This document shows positions 41,841 through 50,601 of a stretch of 64,000 nucleotides of DNA, piece by piece. Made by a program: the position numbers and the translations under genes. The DNA is from Bin87 sp965116565 (GTDB lineage Bacteria > Chloroflexota > Dehalococcoidia > Lucifugimonadales > UBA3495): contig OZ220699.1 in NCBI GenBank assembly GCA_965116565.1, positions 3,808,272 to 3,872,271 of the forward strand, in the 5' to 3' direction. Under the pieces are notes generated by a model. That model had not been told where the DNA came from, searched no databases, and saw nothing but the letters and a program-made list of their open reading frames with translations. How positions within the stretch are numbered: position 1 is the stretch's first letter; each line of letters begins with the position of its first letter.

Positions 41841-42240
41841 TCATACCTTTCCGGCCCGCCAACCGGGTTTCTCGGACGGGCTGCTAGGCGGACGACCCAA
41901 CCGTCGCGTTCCAAATTCGTGGAAGAACACCAATGAGTTGTTTCGCAACCTGCAAGCAGCCCTACCGGATGGCCGTGAGAAAAGACTAAGCCGGACGCTG
42001 ATCGGTTTCTTTTCCGAGTTTGTTCATATCCGTAGGACGATAGAACCGCCTCCATCCTTCACGATGGCGACGGCCGATTTCTGCGTATTGCTAACGATAC
42101 GGCGCGCCATGGACCTGTGCCTGGGTCAAGGATTGCTTGCCGTCGACGACGGCGAATTGGCGAGTAGCGTCATGTCGCGGTGCGAAAATTTGCTCGAATC
42201 GGGGCTACAAAAATCGAGGTAGTGCTAATGCAGCGGCTAG

Positions 42241-42269
42241 TGGACGAACTGCTGGCGGGCATGGGTACA
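42241..42269. repeat. Duplicated fragment of the hsdM 3' end
   Basis: TGGACGAACTGCTGGCGGGC plus ATGGG corresponds to 39886-39910 (TGGACGAACTGCTGGCCGGC plus ATGGG) of hsdM. It brackets the inserted accessory gene and suggests that the gene landed in the end of hsdM with duplication of its 3' end. Confidence 0.75.
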
Positions 42270-42298
42270 CACGGTAGATATCCACTGGCCGCGCATCG

Positions 42299-42330
42299 CT
42301 GACCATGGTCATGACCATTGTATAATGGTC
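42299..42330 (+). promoter_or_regulatory. Promoter-operator of the toxin-antitoxin pair
   Basis: Perfect palindrome ATGGTCATGACCAT (42305-42318) overlaps a second one, GACCATTGTATAATGGTC (42313-42330), which includes a TATAAT -10 (42321-42326). A weak -35, CTGACC (42299-42304), is 16 bases upstream. The arrangement fits autorepression by antitoxin. Confidence 0.7.
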
Positions 42331-42367
42331 GCAGGGCAAACCTGACCGCCCCACTGGAGCGTTGACC

Positions 42368-42649
42368 ATGACCACCCACAGCGCAGACACCGGCCAGAGC
42401 CGGACAATGAAGGCATCCGAGTTCAAGGCCAAGTGCCTGGGGCTGATGGACGAGGTGGCCGAGCACGGCGGCGAGATCGTCATCACCAAGAACGGCAAGC
42501 CCGTGGCCAGGCTGACCGCCTACCACGAGCGCCCCAAGTCCCTGTTCGGCATCGACAAGGGGCGGCTGAAGATCACGGGCGACATCATCTCGCCCATCGA
42601 CGTTGAATGGGAAGCCCAGTCCGACCCGGATCGGGTGCTCAACCCATGA
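42368..42649 (+). CDS. Type II antitoxin, Phd/YefM family
   Basis: A 93-residue protein. MKASEFKAKCLGLMDEVAEHGGEIVITKNGKPVARLTAY is the Phd/YefM DNA-binding fold; the C-terminal part (SLFGIDKGRLKITGDIISPI) would wrap the toxin. The ATG at 42368 is preferred to TTG at 42362. Its stop overlaps the toxin start by ATGA. It presumably represses the promoter at 42299-42330. Confidence 0.88.
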   Translation: MTTHSADTGQSRTMKASEFKAKCLGLMDEVAEHGGEIVITKNGKPVARLTAYHERPKSLFGIDKGRLKITGDIISPIDVEWEAQSDPDRVLNP

Positions 42650-43044
42650 TCCTTCTGGACACTCACGCCGCCCTCTGGTTGAGGGCCGGCGACGCCAGGC
42701 TGGGCCCGGTGGCTCGCGCCGAGATTGAACGGGCCTGGCAGGCGGCGGAAGTCGCCATGTCTGCCATCTCATTCTGGGAGATGGCGATGCTTCGAGAGAA
42801 GGGCCGCATAGAATACCCTGACGACGTGAGCCGGTGGCGGCTGGAGCAGTTGGGCCAAGGCCTGATCGAAATCCCCGTGGACGGCGAGATTGGCATCCGC
42901 GCCAACGAGTTAGCAGACTTCCACGCCGACCCGGCCGACCGCATCATCGTCGCCACCGGTATGAACGGTCACCGGCTGGTAACCGCCGACCGTCGCATCC
43001 TGGAATGGTTCGGCGGCCTGAGATGCGTGGACGCGGCGCGATGA
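42646..43044 (+). CDS. PIN-domain toxin (VapC-like ribonuclease)
   Basis: A 132-residue PIN nuclease. Acidic metal-binding residues are present: D5 in LLDTHAALW, E45 in SFWEMAML, D95/D98 in DPADRIIVATG and D115 in TADRRI. The family pairs with Phd/YefM antitoxins, as here. It is coupled to the antitoxin and overlaps hsdS by ATGA, so toxin, antitoxin and specificity subunit are one transcript. Confidence 0.88.
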   Translation: MILLDTHAALWLRAGDARLGPVARAEIERAWQAAEVAMSAISFWEMAMLREKGRIEYPDDVSRWRLEQLGQGLIEIPVDGEIGIRANELADFHADPADRIIVATGMNGHRLVTADRRILEWFGGLRCVDAAR

Positions 43045-44231
43045 GGACCGCGCGCAAAATATCCGCTGCCGATCTGCCGGACGGTTGGCGGATGGTTCGT
43101 CTAGGGGAATTTACCACGATAGGAGCCGGTAAGACTCCGACTTACTCTAACGATGATGGCGCCGTTCCGGTGATCGGGTCCAATGGGCGCATAGGTCTCA
43201 CCGATAAGTCAAACTTTTCGAACGGCGTAGCGGTGGGACGAGTGGGAGCGAGCGGGTCTGTTCATCGCATCTCAGAGCCGGTTTGGCTATCGGACAATGT
43301 TTTGTTCGTTCAGCCTGACGCTGAGAAATGGGACGTATCATATTTATACAATGCCCTGCAATTGGCTCGCCTGCCGGATCTAGCATCGAAGACCGCTCAA
43401 CCCTTGTTGACGCAAACCAATTTAACCGGGATCAATTTGCTCCTTCCGCCCTTGCCCGAGCAGCGTGCCATCGCCGACGTGCTGGACTCCATCGACGAGG
43501 CCATCGAGCGCACCGAGGCGGTCATCGCCGCCACCGAGACCCTGCGCGACTCCCTGCTCCACGAACTGCTCACCCGCGGCGTCCCCGGCTGGCACACCGA
43601 GTGGAAGGAGGTGCCCGGCATCGGCACCATCCCCGCCGACTGGGAGGTTGTGCGGCTGGGGGAGGTGATCCCGAAATTCGATTACGGCACGTCCGTGCAA
43701 TGCTTCAGCGAACCAATCGGTACGCCTGTGCTCCGCATACCCAATATCGCATCCGGTGACCTCAATCTTTCCGACCTGAAGTATGGCGACCTGAGTTCAA
43801 GTGAACTCGCAAAACTGCGCCTCGGCACAGGTGACATCCTTTTGGTGCGCACCAACGGCAATCCGGACATCTGTGGCCGATCCTGGGTGACACAAAAACT
43901 GCAGGGAGATTGGGCGTTCGCGTCGTATCTGGTTCGCGGCAGACCAGATCCATCGCGCGTCGAGCCTGCGTTCGTAGGGCACTTCCTGAAATCCGATGCC
44001 GGTCGTCGGTTGCTCAGGGGGCACATACGTACTTCGGCAGGGAATTACAACCTCAGCGTAGGCGAACTCGGCTCGATACCTTTCCCATGCCCACCGCTCT
44101 CTGAGCAGGAGCGCATAATTGACTCGGTCTCAAGTAACGCCGATCTGATTGAGGGTTTACGCATAGAATTAGGTAGATTGAACTTGGCGAAAAACGCCAC
44201 CTCCCATGTCCTCTTGAGTGGGCACGTCTGA
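43041..44231 (+). CDS. hsdS: Type I restriction-modification specificity subunit HsdS
   Basis: A 396-residue subunit with two target-recognition domains. TRD1 covers about 1-135, ending in LLPPLPEQRAIADVLDSIDE with a long helix. TRD2 starts WEVVRLGEVIPKFDYGTSVQ and ends PCPPLSEQERIIDSVSSNAD with the second helix. The duplicated PLPEQ-helix architecture shows recognition of a bipartite site. The start overlaps the toxin stop codon. Confidence 0.93.
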   Translation: MRTARKISAADLPDGWRMVRLGEFTTIGAGKTPTYSNDDGAVPVIGSNGRIGLTDKSNFSNGVAVGRVGASGSVHRISEPVWLSDNVLFVQPDAEKWDVSYLYNALQLARLPDLASKTAQPLLTQTNLTGINLLLPPLPEQRAIADVLDSIDEAIERTEAVIAATETLRDSLLHELLTRGVPGWHTEWKEVPGIGTIPADWEVVRLGEVIPKFDYGTSVQCFSEPIGTPVLRIPNIASGDLNLSDLKYGDLSSSELAKLRLGTGDILLVRTNGNPDICGRSWVTQKLQGDWAFASYLVRGRPDPSRVEPAFVGHFLKSDAGRRLLRGHIRTSAGNYNLSVGELGSIPFPCPPLSEQERIIDSVSSNADLIEGLRIELGRLNLAKNATSHVLLSGHV

Positions 44232-44279
44232 GTAGCGAATCGATAACCAACCACCGTGGATTTTCGGAAGGATACGCAT

Positions 44280-45206
44280 ATGGTCAGTCGATCATTGAAC
44301 CCGATATTGGAAGAGATGTTTGCGCACGCCTATTCTAAACGTCTTCAAACTATCACGGAGCGTGCTAGCGCCGCTCCGTTCGCCGACCTGAGCAAGTCAC
44401 TGGCGCGGTTGCAGACAGCCACCGCACCACAGTTCGCCGACCTGAGCAAGTCACTGGCGCGGTTGCAGACAGCCACCGCACCACAGTTCGCCGACCTGAG
44501 CAAGTCGCTGGCGCGATTGCAAACAGCCACCGCACCACAGTTCGCCGACCTGAGCAAGTCGCTGGCGCGATTGCAGACAGCCACCGCACCACAGTTCGCC
44601 GACCTGAGCAAGTCACTGGCGCGATTGCAGACAGCCACCGCGCCACAGTTCGCCGACCTGAGCAAGTCACTGGCGAAGCTGCAGCGGTCCTCACAACCAC
44701 CGGTGCCTAGGCAATGGTTTACCAACCCGGTTAGCGGGGTGATAGATAGGGTTCCAGAGGTAATCTCCCTCGCAGACGCGGCGATCGCCGACGGGACTCG
44801 GTTTTGGCAGTTGCAGTTTGACTTTCTCGTGACCGATGGAGGGCTCCGCGAAGCTTGCAGGAATTTGTTCATGGATGGCTACCACGCCGAGGCCGTGAGA
44901 AATGCGTTCACTTACTTCGATAACTTGGTGAGAAACAAATCGGGCCAGGCGGAGAAGGATGGTGCCGATTTAATGCGTACTGCATTCAGCGTCAACAACC
45001 CGATACTTAGGTTCAACGACCTGAAGTCTCGTTCCGACAGGAACGAACAGCAAGGCTATATGGAAATGTGCGCGGGCGCGATGATCGGTATTAGGAATCC
45101 TCGATCCCATGAGCACAACTTTGTCGATGACCCTGAAGAAGCCCTAGAGATGCTGGTATTAGCTAATCACCTCGTCAGAAAGGTACACAAAACCGCGTTC
45201 AACTAG
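44280..45206 (+). CDS. TIGR02391 (Ymh) HEPN-like protein with 18-residue repeats
   Basis: A 308-residue protein between hsdS and hsdR. Residues 34-133 consist of six nearly identical 18-residue repeats (FADLSKSLARLQTATAPQ). The C-terminal domain has GYHAEAVRNAFTYFDNLVR and GAMIGIRNPRSHEH. RNPRSH (R272-H277) fits the R-x4-6-H ribonuclease motif of the HEPN superfamily, to which Ymh/TIGR02391 proteins belong. GGAAGGAT before ATG 44280 sets the start. In type I systems such embedded RNases can act as a back-up suicide device (compare PrrC); that role is inferred. Confidence 0.8.
   Translation: MVSRSLNPILEEMFAHAYSKRLQTITERASAAPFADLSKSLARLQTATAPQFADLSKSLARLQTATAPQFADLSKSLARLQTATAPQFADLSKSLARLQTATAPQFADLSKSLARLQTATAPQFADLSKSLAKLQRSSQPPVPRQWFTNPVSGVIDRVPEVISLADAAIADGTRFWQLQFDFLVTDGGLREACRNLFMDGYHAEAVRNAFTYFDNLVRNKSGQAEKDGADLMRTAFSVNNPILRFNDLKSRSDRNEQQGYMEMCAGAMIGIRNPRSHEHNFVDDPEEALEMLVLANHLVRKVHKTAFN
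44379..44678. repeat. 54-bp coding tandem repeat
   Basis: Units start at 44379, 44433, 44487, 44541, 44595 and 44649 (the last partial), with near-identical DNA. They are read in frame, so copy number can change without breaking the gene. Confidence 0.95.
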
Positions 45207-45230
45207 TACCTCATCTAAGCGACCGCCAGA

Positions 45231-48200
45231 ATGACCACGCCCAACAAGCTCAACGAGTTCAACCACGCCGAGGACCCGGCCCGCCGGCTGCTGGAGCAGC
45301 TGGGCTGGACCTACGTGCCGGCGGAGCAGTTGGCGGCGGAACGCCCCAATGAGCGCGATGTGCTGCTCAAGGACCGGCTCCGGGCGGCGCTGCTACGGCT
45401 GAACGAAGGGCTGACCGGAGCGCAGGCCGAGCGGGTCATCTTCGACCTGGAACGCGCCGACGGCATCGGGATGGCGCGGAACCGGCTGGTGCATGAGTAC
45501 CTGACCTACGGTATGACTCTGACGGTGGACGGCCCCAGCGGCAGGGATACGCGCACCGTCCGTTTCTTCGATTTCGATGATCCCACGGGCGGGTTGAACG
45601 AGTTCGTGGTCACCACGCAGTTCCGCGTGCTGCGCGGCAACGAGAAGGGCGACCTCAATGACGACCAGCGCGTGGTCATTCCCGACCTGGTGCTGTTCGT
45701 CAACGGCATCCCGCTGGTGGTGATGGAGGCCAAGTCGCCCACGCTGATGGACGTGTGGAAGACCCAGGCCGTCCGCCAGTTGCGTCGCTACCAGGAGGCC
45801 GAACCCCAATGGTCCGGCGCCGGCGCGCCGGCGCTGTTCCACTACAACCTGCTGTGCGTCGCGCACTGCGGGGCCGCCGCCGCGTTCTCGTCCCTGTACG
45901 CGCCGGAGAACGTGTACTCCGAGTGGAAGTCGGCGCTCCCGTACACGGAGCAGGAGGTGCGCGACCGTTTCGGCTTAGAACCCCAGGGCCAGGCCCAGTT
46001 AATCATCGGCCTGCTGTCGCCGTCGACGCTGCTGGACATCCTGCGGGACTACGTGGTCTATGAACTGGACAGCGGCAAGCTGGTTAAGAAGCTGCCGCGC
46101 TACCAGCAGTACCGGGCGGTCACCGCGGCCATGCAGCGGCTCACCGAGGGCCGGTGTCCTGAGGAACGCGGAGGCGTGGTGTGGCACACCCAGGGTTCCG
46201 GCAAGTCGCTAACCATGTTGTGGCTGGCCACCAAGCTGCGCCGAGAGCCGGCACTGAACAACCCGACCATCGTGGTGGTCACCGACCGCAAACAGTTGGA
46301 CAGGCAGATCTCCGACACATTCCGTGCGTGTGGATTCCCGGCGCCCGAGCAAGCCGCCAGCGGAAACGACCTGCGCCGCCTGCTCACGTCCATCCCCGGC
46401 CGCACGGTGATGACCACCATCCAGAAGTTCGAGGAGGTGCTGGACACTCCCGACGGCAAACTGGACGCGCTCAACACCGCCGACAACATCGTCGTGATGG
46501 TGGACGAGGCCCACCGCACCCAGTACGGCCTGCTGGGCACCATCCTGTCCAAGGCGCTGCCCAACGCCGTCCTGGTGGGTTTCACCGGAACGCCCATCGA
46601 CAGGAGCTTCCGCCATAGCACCATGCGCCGCTTCGGTCCGTTGATCGACGCCTATACCATCCTCCAGTCGGTGGAAGACAGGGCGACGGTGGAGATCATG
46701 TATGAGGCGCGGCTGCCCGACCTGGCCATCCAGGGAGCGGACACGCTGGACAAGCTGTTCGACACCCTTTTCAGCGAGGAGACCGAGGAGCAGAAGGAAC
46801 AGATCAAACGGCGCTACGCTAACCGCGACGCCGTAGCGGTGGCCGAGCGGCGCATCCAGATGATCGCGCTGGACATCGCGGGCCACTTCAAGACTAGGGT
46901 CCGGCCCAACGGCTTCAAGGCCCAGGTGGTTGCGCCCAGCCGGCTGGCGGCGATGCGCTACGCCAGGCACCTGAACGACTTCCACGTTCGCGCGTACCCC
47001 ATCATCACCACCACGCCCAACGACGGCGTCGAGTTCAAGGAGGCGATGGAGCTCAACCAGGACCAGGTCACCAACGACTTCAAGAACCCCGACGGCGAGC
47101 CCGAGGTGTTGGTCGTCGTGGATATGCTGCTCACAGGGTTCGACGCACCAGTGGAGCAGGCGCTGTACCTGGACCGGGGACTGCAGGAGCACGGGCTGCT
47201 GCAGGCGGTGGCCCGGGTCAACCGGCCCTTCACCCACGAACACGACGGCGTGGCCACCGAGAAGGGCTACGGGCTGGTGGTGGACTACTACGGCGTGTCT
47301 CGCAACCTGGAGGCCGCCCTGCAGAGCTTCGACGTGCCCGACGTAATGGGCGCGATGCGAGAGCTGGACGAAGACCCGACGGCGGCGCTGGAGTCGGCAG
47401 TCGTGTCGGCGGAAGCGCACTTCAGGGGCCGCGACCTAGATGACGTGTGGGACTGCATCGCCATTTTCGCCCCGGACGCCAGCACCGAGGGCAACTTCAA
47501 GGCTGACGTGTACGAGCGGTTCAACGCAGACTACCGGGAGTTCTCACACCTCATGGACCGGGCGATTCCCAACCCGAAAGCGCTGCCTTACGTGGGCCGG
47601 CTTGCGCGACTCACCCAGATCCGCGCCTACGCTCGCGCCCACTTCCTCCAAGAAGACGCGCGGCTGAACTGGACTGACATCGGCGCCAAGGTCAAGAAGC
47701 TCATCGACGAGCGCATTGACGCCAGCGTCCGCGAGCTGATGAAGCCGGTTTCGGTGCTGGACCGGGACTTCGACCAGAAGATAGCAGCCCTCCCCCACGA
47801 CGAGGCCCGCGCGTCCGTGATGGAGCACACCATCCGGGCGTACATCAACGAGAAACTCGCGGACAATCCAGTGTTCTACGGCAAGCTGTCCGAGCAGCTG
47901 GAGCGGATCATCCAGGACCTGCGCAACCAGGTGATCGACGCCGCCAAAGCTGCCGAGCTCCAGGCGGCCCTGAAAGCCCAACTTGACTCCGAGCAAGACA
48001 TCGCAGCGCAGCTGGGCCTATCGTCGGAGTCCTTTGCCATCTACGAGACCATTGGCCAGGTCGGAACGTCCATGATCTCGGAGGGAGCCCTGGCGGAGTA
48101 CCACGTCCGCATGGACGAGGAGCAAAAGGCGGCCACCGAAAGGGTGAAAACGGCGCTGGTTCAACATCGGAACGTGGTCGATTGGCAGACCAATCTTGAG

Positions 48201-48326
48201 GTCCAGCGTCTCATGCGCCGCGACATCAAACGCGTGTTGAGGGACGGCGAGAAGTACACCGAAGACGAACTCGATGACCTGGCCAATCGCATCGTCGATG
48301 CGTTCCGCAGCCGGAGCGGCCGATGA
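45231..48326 (+). CDS. hsdR: Type I restriction endonuclease subunit HsdR
   Basis: The 1,031-residue motor and nuclease subunit. The N-terminal nuclease has PD152 and E166-A-K168 in VIPDLVLF...VVMEAKSP. The helicase part has Walker A TQGSGKS (G322), the DEAH box DEAHRTQYG (D425), and motif VI VARVNRP. The C-terminal helical domain for assembly with HsdM/HsdS follows. No disruption is visible. With intact hsdM and hsdS, the system should be functional. Confidence 0.95.
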   Translation: MTTPNKLNEFNHAEDPARRLLEQLGWTYVPAEQLAAERPNERDVLLKDRLRAALLRLNEGLTGAQAERVIFDLERADGIGMARNRLVHEYLTYGMTLTVDGPSGRDTRTVRFFDFDDPTGGLNEFVVTTQFRVLRGNEKGDLNDDQRVVIPDLVLFVNGIPLVVMEAKSPTLMDVWKTQAVRQLRRYQEAEPQWSGAGAPALFHYNLLCVAHCGAAAAFSSLYAPENVYSEWKSALPYTEQEVRDRFGLEPQGQAQLIIGLLSPSTLLDILRDYVVYELDSGKLVKKLPRYQQYRAVTAAMQRLTEGRCPEERGGVVWHTQGSGKSLTMLWLATKLRREPALNNPTIVVVTDRKQLDRQISDTFRACGFPAPEQAASGNDLRRLLTSIPGRTVMTTIQKFEEVLDTPDGKLDALNTADNIVVMVDEAHRTQYGLLGTILSKALPNAVLVGFTGTPIDRSFRHSTMRRFGPLIDAYTILQSVEDRATVEIMYEARLPDLAIQGADTLDKLFDTLFSEETEEQKEQIKRRYANRDAVAVAERRIQMIALDIAGHFKTRVRPNGFKAQVVAPSRLAAMRYARHLNDFHVRAYPIITTTPNDGVEFKEAMELNQDQVTNDFKNPDGEPEVLVVVDMLLTGFDAPVEQALYLDRGLQEHGLLQAVARVNRPFTHEHDGVATEKGYGLVVDYYGVSRNLEAALQSFDVPDVMGAMRELDEDPTAALESAVVSAEAHFRGRDLDDVWDCIAIFAPDASTEGNFKADVYERFNADYREFSHLMDRAIPNPKALPYVGRLARLTQIRAYARAHFLQEDARLNWTDIGAKVKKLIDERIDASVRELMKPVSVLDRDFDQKIAALPHDEARASVMEHTIRAYINEKLADNPVFYGKLSEQLERIIQDLRNQVIDAAKAAELQAALKAQLDSEQDIAAQLGLSSESFAIYETIGQVGTSMISEGALAEYHVRMDEEQKAATERVKTALVQHRNVVDWQTNLEVQRLMRRDIKRVLRDGEKYTEDELDDLANRIVDAFRSRSGR

Positions 48327-49051
48327 CGGAACGCGACAGCATCCGTTTCGGCGACACCACCATCGAGTACCAGGTACGCCGCAGCCAACGGCGCAAGAAG
48401 ACCGTGGAGGTAACCATCGCTGGCGGCGGCGTGCAGGTGGCAGCGCCGATGGACACGCCGGCCGACGATTTGCAAACCCTGGTGCGTCGTCGCGCTCCGT
48501 GGATTCTCAACCACGCGTCCGACGGAATGTTGGACGTTTCGCCCAAGCGGTTCGTAAGCGGCGAAACCCTGCCATATCTGGGGCGGAACGTGCGCATGGT
48601 GTTCGAGACCGCCGATGTACGCACGCCGGAGGTTCGGTTTGACCACTGGCGGTTCAGCATCAAGGTGCCCCGCGGACTTGACGACGGCCAACGCTACGAG
48701 CGCATCCGCAAAGCCATCATCGCGTGGTATCGGAGGCGGGCCGAAACGCGGCTGCAAGTCGGTGTAAAAAAGTGGTTGCCCCGGTTCGGCGGCGGGGAAC
48801 CGCCGGAGGTTTTGATTCGCGATCAGCGTCAACGCTGGGGCAGTTGCGCCCCGGACGGGACGCTGCGTTTCAACTGGCGCGTTGTGATGCTGGAGCCGGC
48901 ACTGGTGGACTACGTCATCGTGCATGAACTCGTCCATCTGACCGTGCGCAGTCACTCGGACGACTACTGGAAGCTTGTAACCCGGGTTATTCCGGACGCG
49001 CAAGAACGGCGCCGAAAGCTGCGGGATGTTGGCCGCTTTCTGCCCTTGTGA
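48323..49051 (+). CDS. M48/YgjP-like metallopeptidase (DUF45)
   Basis: A 242-residue protein of the YgjP/DUF45 family. The zinc motif is HELVHL (H201, E202, H205) followed by RSHSDDYWKLV; upstream are RDQRQRWGSCAPDGTLRFNW and ALVDYVIVHE, all typical. Such genes are often the last gene of type I restriction-modification operons, as here (ATGA overlap with hsdR). The role in the system is unknown. Confidence 0.9.
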   Translation: MTERDSIRFGDTTIEYQVRRSQRRKKTVEVTIAGGGVQVAAPMDTPADDLQTLVRRRAPWILNHASDGMLDVSPKRFVSGETLPYLGRNVRMVFETADVRTPEVRFDHWRFSIKVPRGLDDGQRYERIRKAIIAWYRRRAETRLQVGVKKWLPRFGGGEPPEVLIRDQRQRWGSCAPDGTLRFNWRVVMLEPALVDYVIVHELVHLTVRSHSDDYWKLVTRVIPDAQERRRKLRDVGRFLPL

Positions 49052-49203
49052 GTAGCTCTCCGGCATGGATGGAGAACGCAAAGGTCATGGTCGTATCCAT
49101 AAGCGAGCGGACGAGTGCTTGTTCAAATGAGAAGCGGGCGGCCAGCAGGGCCTTACCTATCAGCCGTAAGCGGGTTGCGTTTTTCCGGCCTGAAACCGAT
49201 TGA

Positions 49204-50601
49204 TCATTCGACGGCCATTACACCACCGACCTCATCGAAACGCATAATCGGGGTGCGACAACACAGGCGCCCTTCAGCGACGGGCCCATTGCGGTATTTT
49301 GCGACGTGGAGCTTCACGATGTTTCCAGAAAGCGGACCATCCGATTCCGTGGCTACAAAAGGGTATTCAGAAGACGGCAAGTTTTCCCGCGACAGTATGA
49401 TGACAGCATCTGCCGCTCCAATAAGATATGTACCTTGCAGTTCATGCAACTGCGGCTCCTGGGAATTGACAATGTAATCGTAAAACTGGTCGTCCCATTG
49501 CGGGTTGTCCAAATCGCTTATTTTGCCGTCCGGTCTCGATCGCAAGCAAACTATGATCAGAACATCAAGATTTCTGGCCAACGCCATAAGCGCGCGCGAA
49601 GTTTCGACGCAACTGCAAAAACGAGTTTCCCCAAGACAATCGCAACTGCCAGGCGAGATTGCGTTGAAGGAGTCGATGACCAAAAATTGGATGCGTTGTT
49701 GCATCTTGAGGCGCAATGTCTTTACCTCAATGTCGGCCATCGTCAATCCAGGATCATCAACTATAGACAAGGGCAGCCCAAACACTGCATCGACGGCCTT
49801 CGACTCTCCTGCCGCTCTTTCAGCGAGCTGATCCTCCAGAGGGAGTTCAGAGAGCGCCACGTCGGATTCGGCAGACAACAGCCGCTGCCAAATTTGGCGG
49901 CGATCTAGTTCCAGACTGAGGATGCCACCCGCGATCCCTTGCTTGGCCAAGTTGGTCGCGACATTGAGGCCCAGGGTGGTCGCGCCGGTTCCCGGGTGAC
50001 CTGCAATTACCATCAAGTTGCAAGACCCCTGCGTCTTGAAGAGATAGTCAAGCGTCGGATAGCCGGTCGTTACATCTGGCTCGGAAACCGACTGGGCTCG
50101 AGCGGGCGGTACGGCCGGCAAGTCTTTCAACCGCGTTGATATGCGCGGCAACTCCGGTAGAGGGAGATTCTCAACGACGCCGAAAAATGCCATTGCCGCA
50201 TTGCTGCGTAACGCCTCCAACTCGTACGAATCGTCCGTGGAGATCGATCTAATTCGGTCGGCAACTTGAACCAATCTCCGTCGTAACGAAAAGGTGGCCA
50301 AGTCCCTGGCATAACGGTTGATCTGATGCAAACCGGCGGCTCGGGCGATCAGCCCGTCCATGTATTCCCATCCGCCCATCAAGTGCAGAATCCCCTGTTC
50401 GGCAAGCAAGTTTCCTACCGAGGTCGCAGAAACGTCGGAGCCAGCAAGAGCCACCTCCAAACATGCAGCGTAGCAGTGCCTGTTGGGAGCATCGTCGAAA
50501 TGATCGGCGGTGAGCTGGTCCGCTACCAGATGAATCGCCTCTCCATTCAGAAGTAATGCCCCCAATATGGCTGCCTCTATGTCGCGATCCCGAAGTACCA
50601 C
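49204..50601 (-). CDS. DnaB-like replicative helicase with altered Walker A
   Basis: A 465-residue DnaB-type protein. The N-terminal domain is recognisable from RDRDIEAAILGALLLNG; the RecA-like domain has GHPGTGATTLGLNVATNLA (201-219) and the Walker B-like FLVIDSFNAI. A207 replaces the Walker A Lys, so ATP hydrolysis may be lost or altered. The GTG at 50601 is chosen: CAGGAGA is nine bases upstream and the conserved domain starts at once. It is on the opposite strand to the restriction operon. Confidence 0.75.
   Translation of the reverse strand: MVLRDRDIEAAILGALLLNGEAIHLVADQLTADHFDDAPNRHCYAACLEVALAGSDVSATSVGNLLAEQGILHLMGGWEYMDGLIARAAGLHQINRYARDLATFSLRRRLVQVADRIRSISTDDSYELEALRSNAAMAFFGVVENLPLPELPRISTRLKDLPAVPPARAQSVSEPDVTTGYPTLDYLFKTQGSCNLMVIAGHPGTGATTLGLNVATNLAKQGIAGGILSLELDRRQIWQRLLSAESDVALSELPLEDQLAERAAGESKAVDAVFGLPLSIVDDPGLTMADIEVKTLRLKMQQRIQFLVIDSFNAISPGSCDCLGETRFCSCVETSRALMALARNLDVLIIVCLRSRPDGKISDLDNPQWDDQFYDYIVNSQEPQLHELQGTYLIGAADAVIILSRENLPSSEYPFVATESDGPLSGNIVKLHVAKYRNGPVAEGRLCCRTPIMRFDEVGGVMAVE

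Larger units (their letters stand above)
39993..42222 (+). pseudogene. Accessory gene interrupted by IS1182-family element
   Basis: The first part (39993-40433) encodes MNTDRHTAILELCEAAEYVL through RSIHEACFRLNYLEDHAFEL; the second (41845-42222) encodes TFPARQPGFSD through ENLLESGLQKSR. Removing the IS and one TCAT gives a single 272-residue frame. The RSIHEACFRL helix resembles DUF5677-type proteins. CAAGGAGTGCTGTTG precedes the ATG. It sits between hsdM and the toxin-antitoxin pair. Confidence 0.75.

Noticed and set aside
44379..44678. Regular 54-bp repeats considered as a CRISPR array
   Set aside because: Units are contiguous without unique spacers and are read in frame as protein repeats.
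46209..47420. Minus-strand open frame of about 400 codons opposite hsdR
   Set aside because: It is a shadow of the helicase-coding region with His/Gln/Val-rich low-quality translation.
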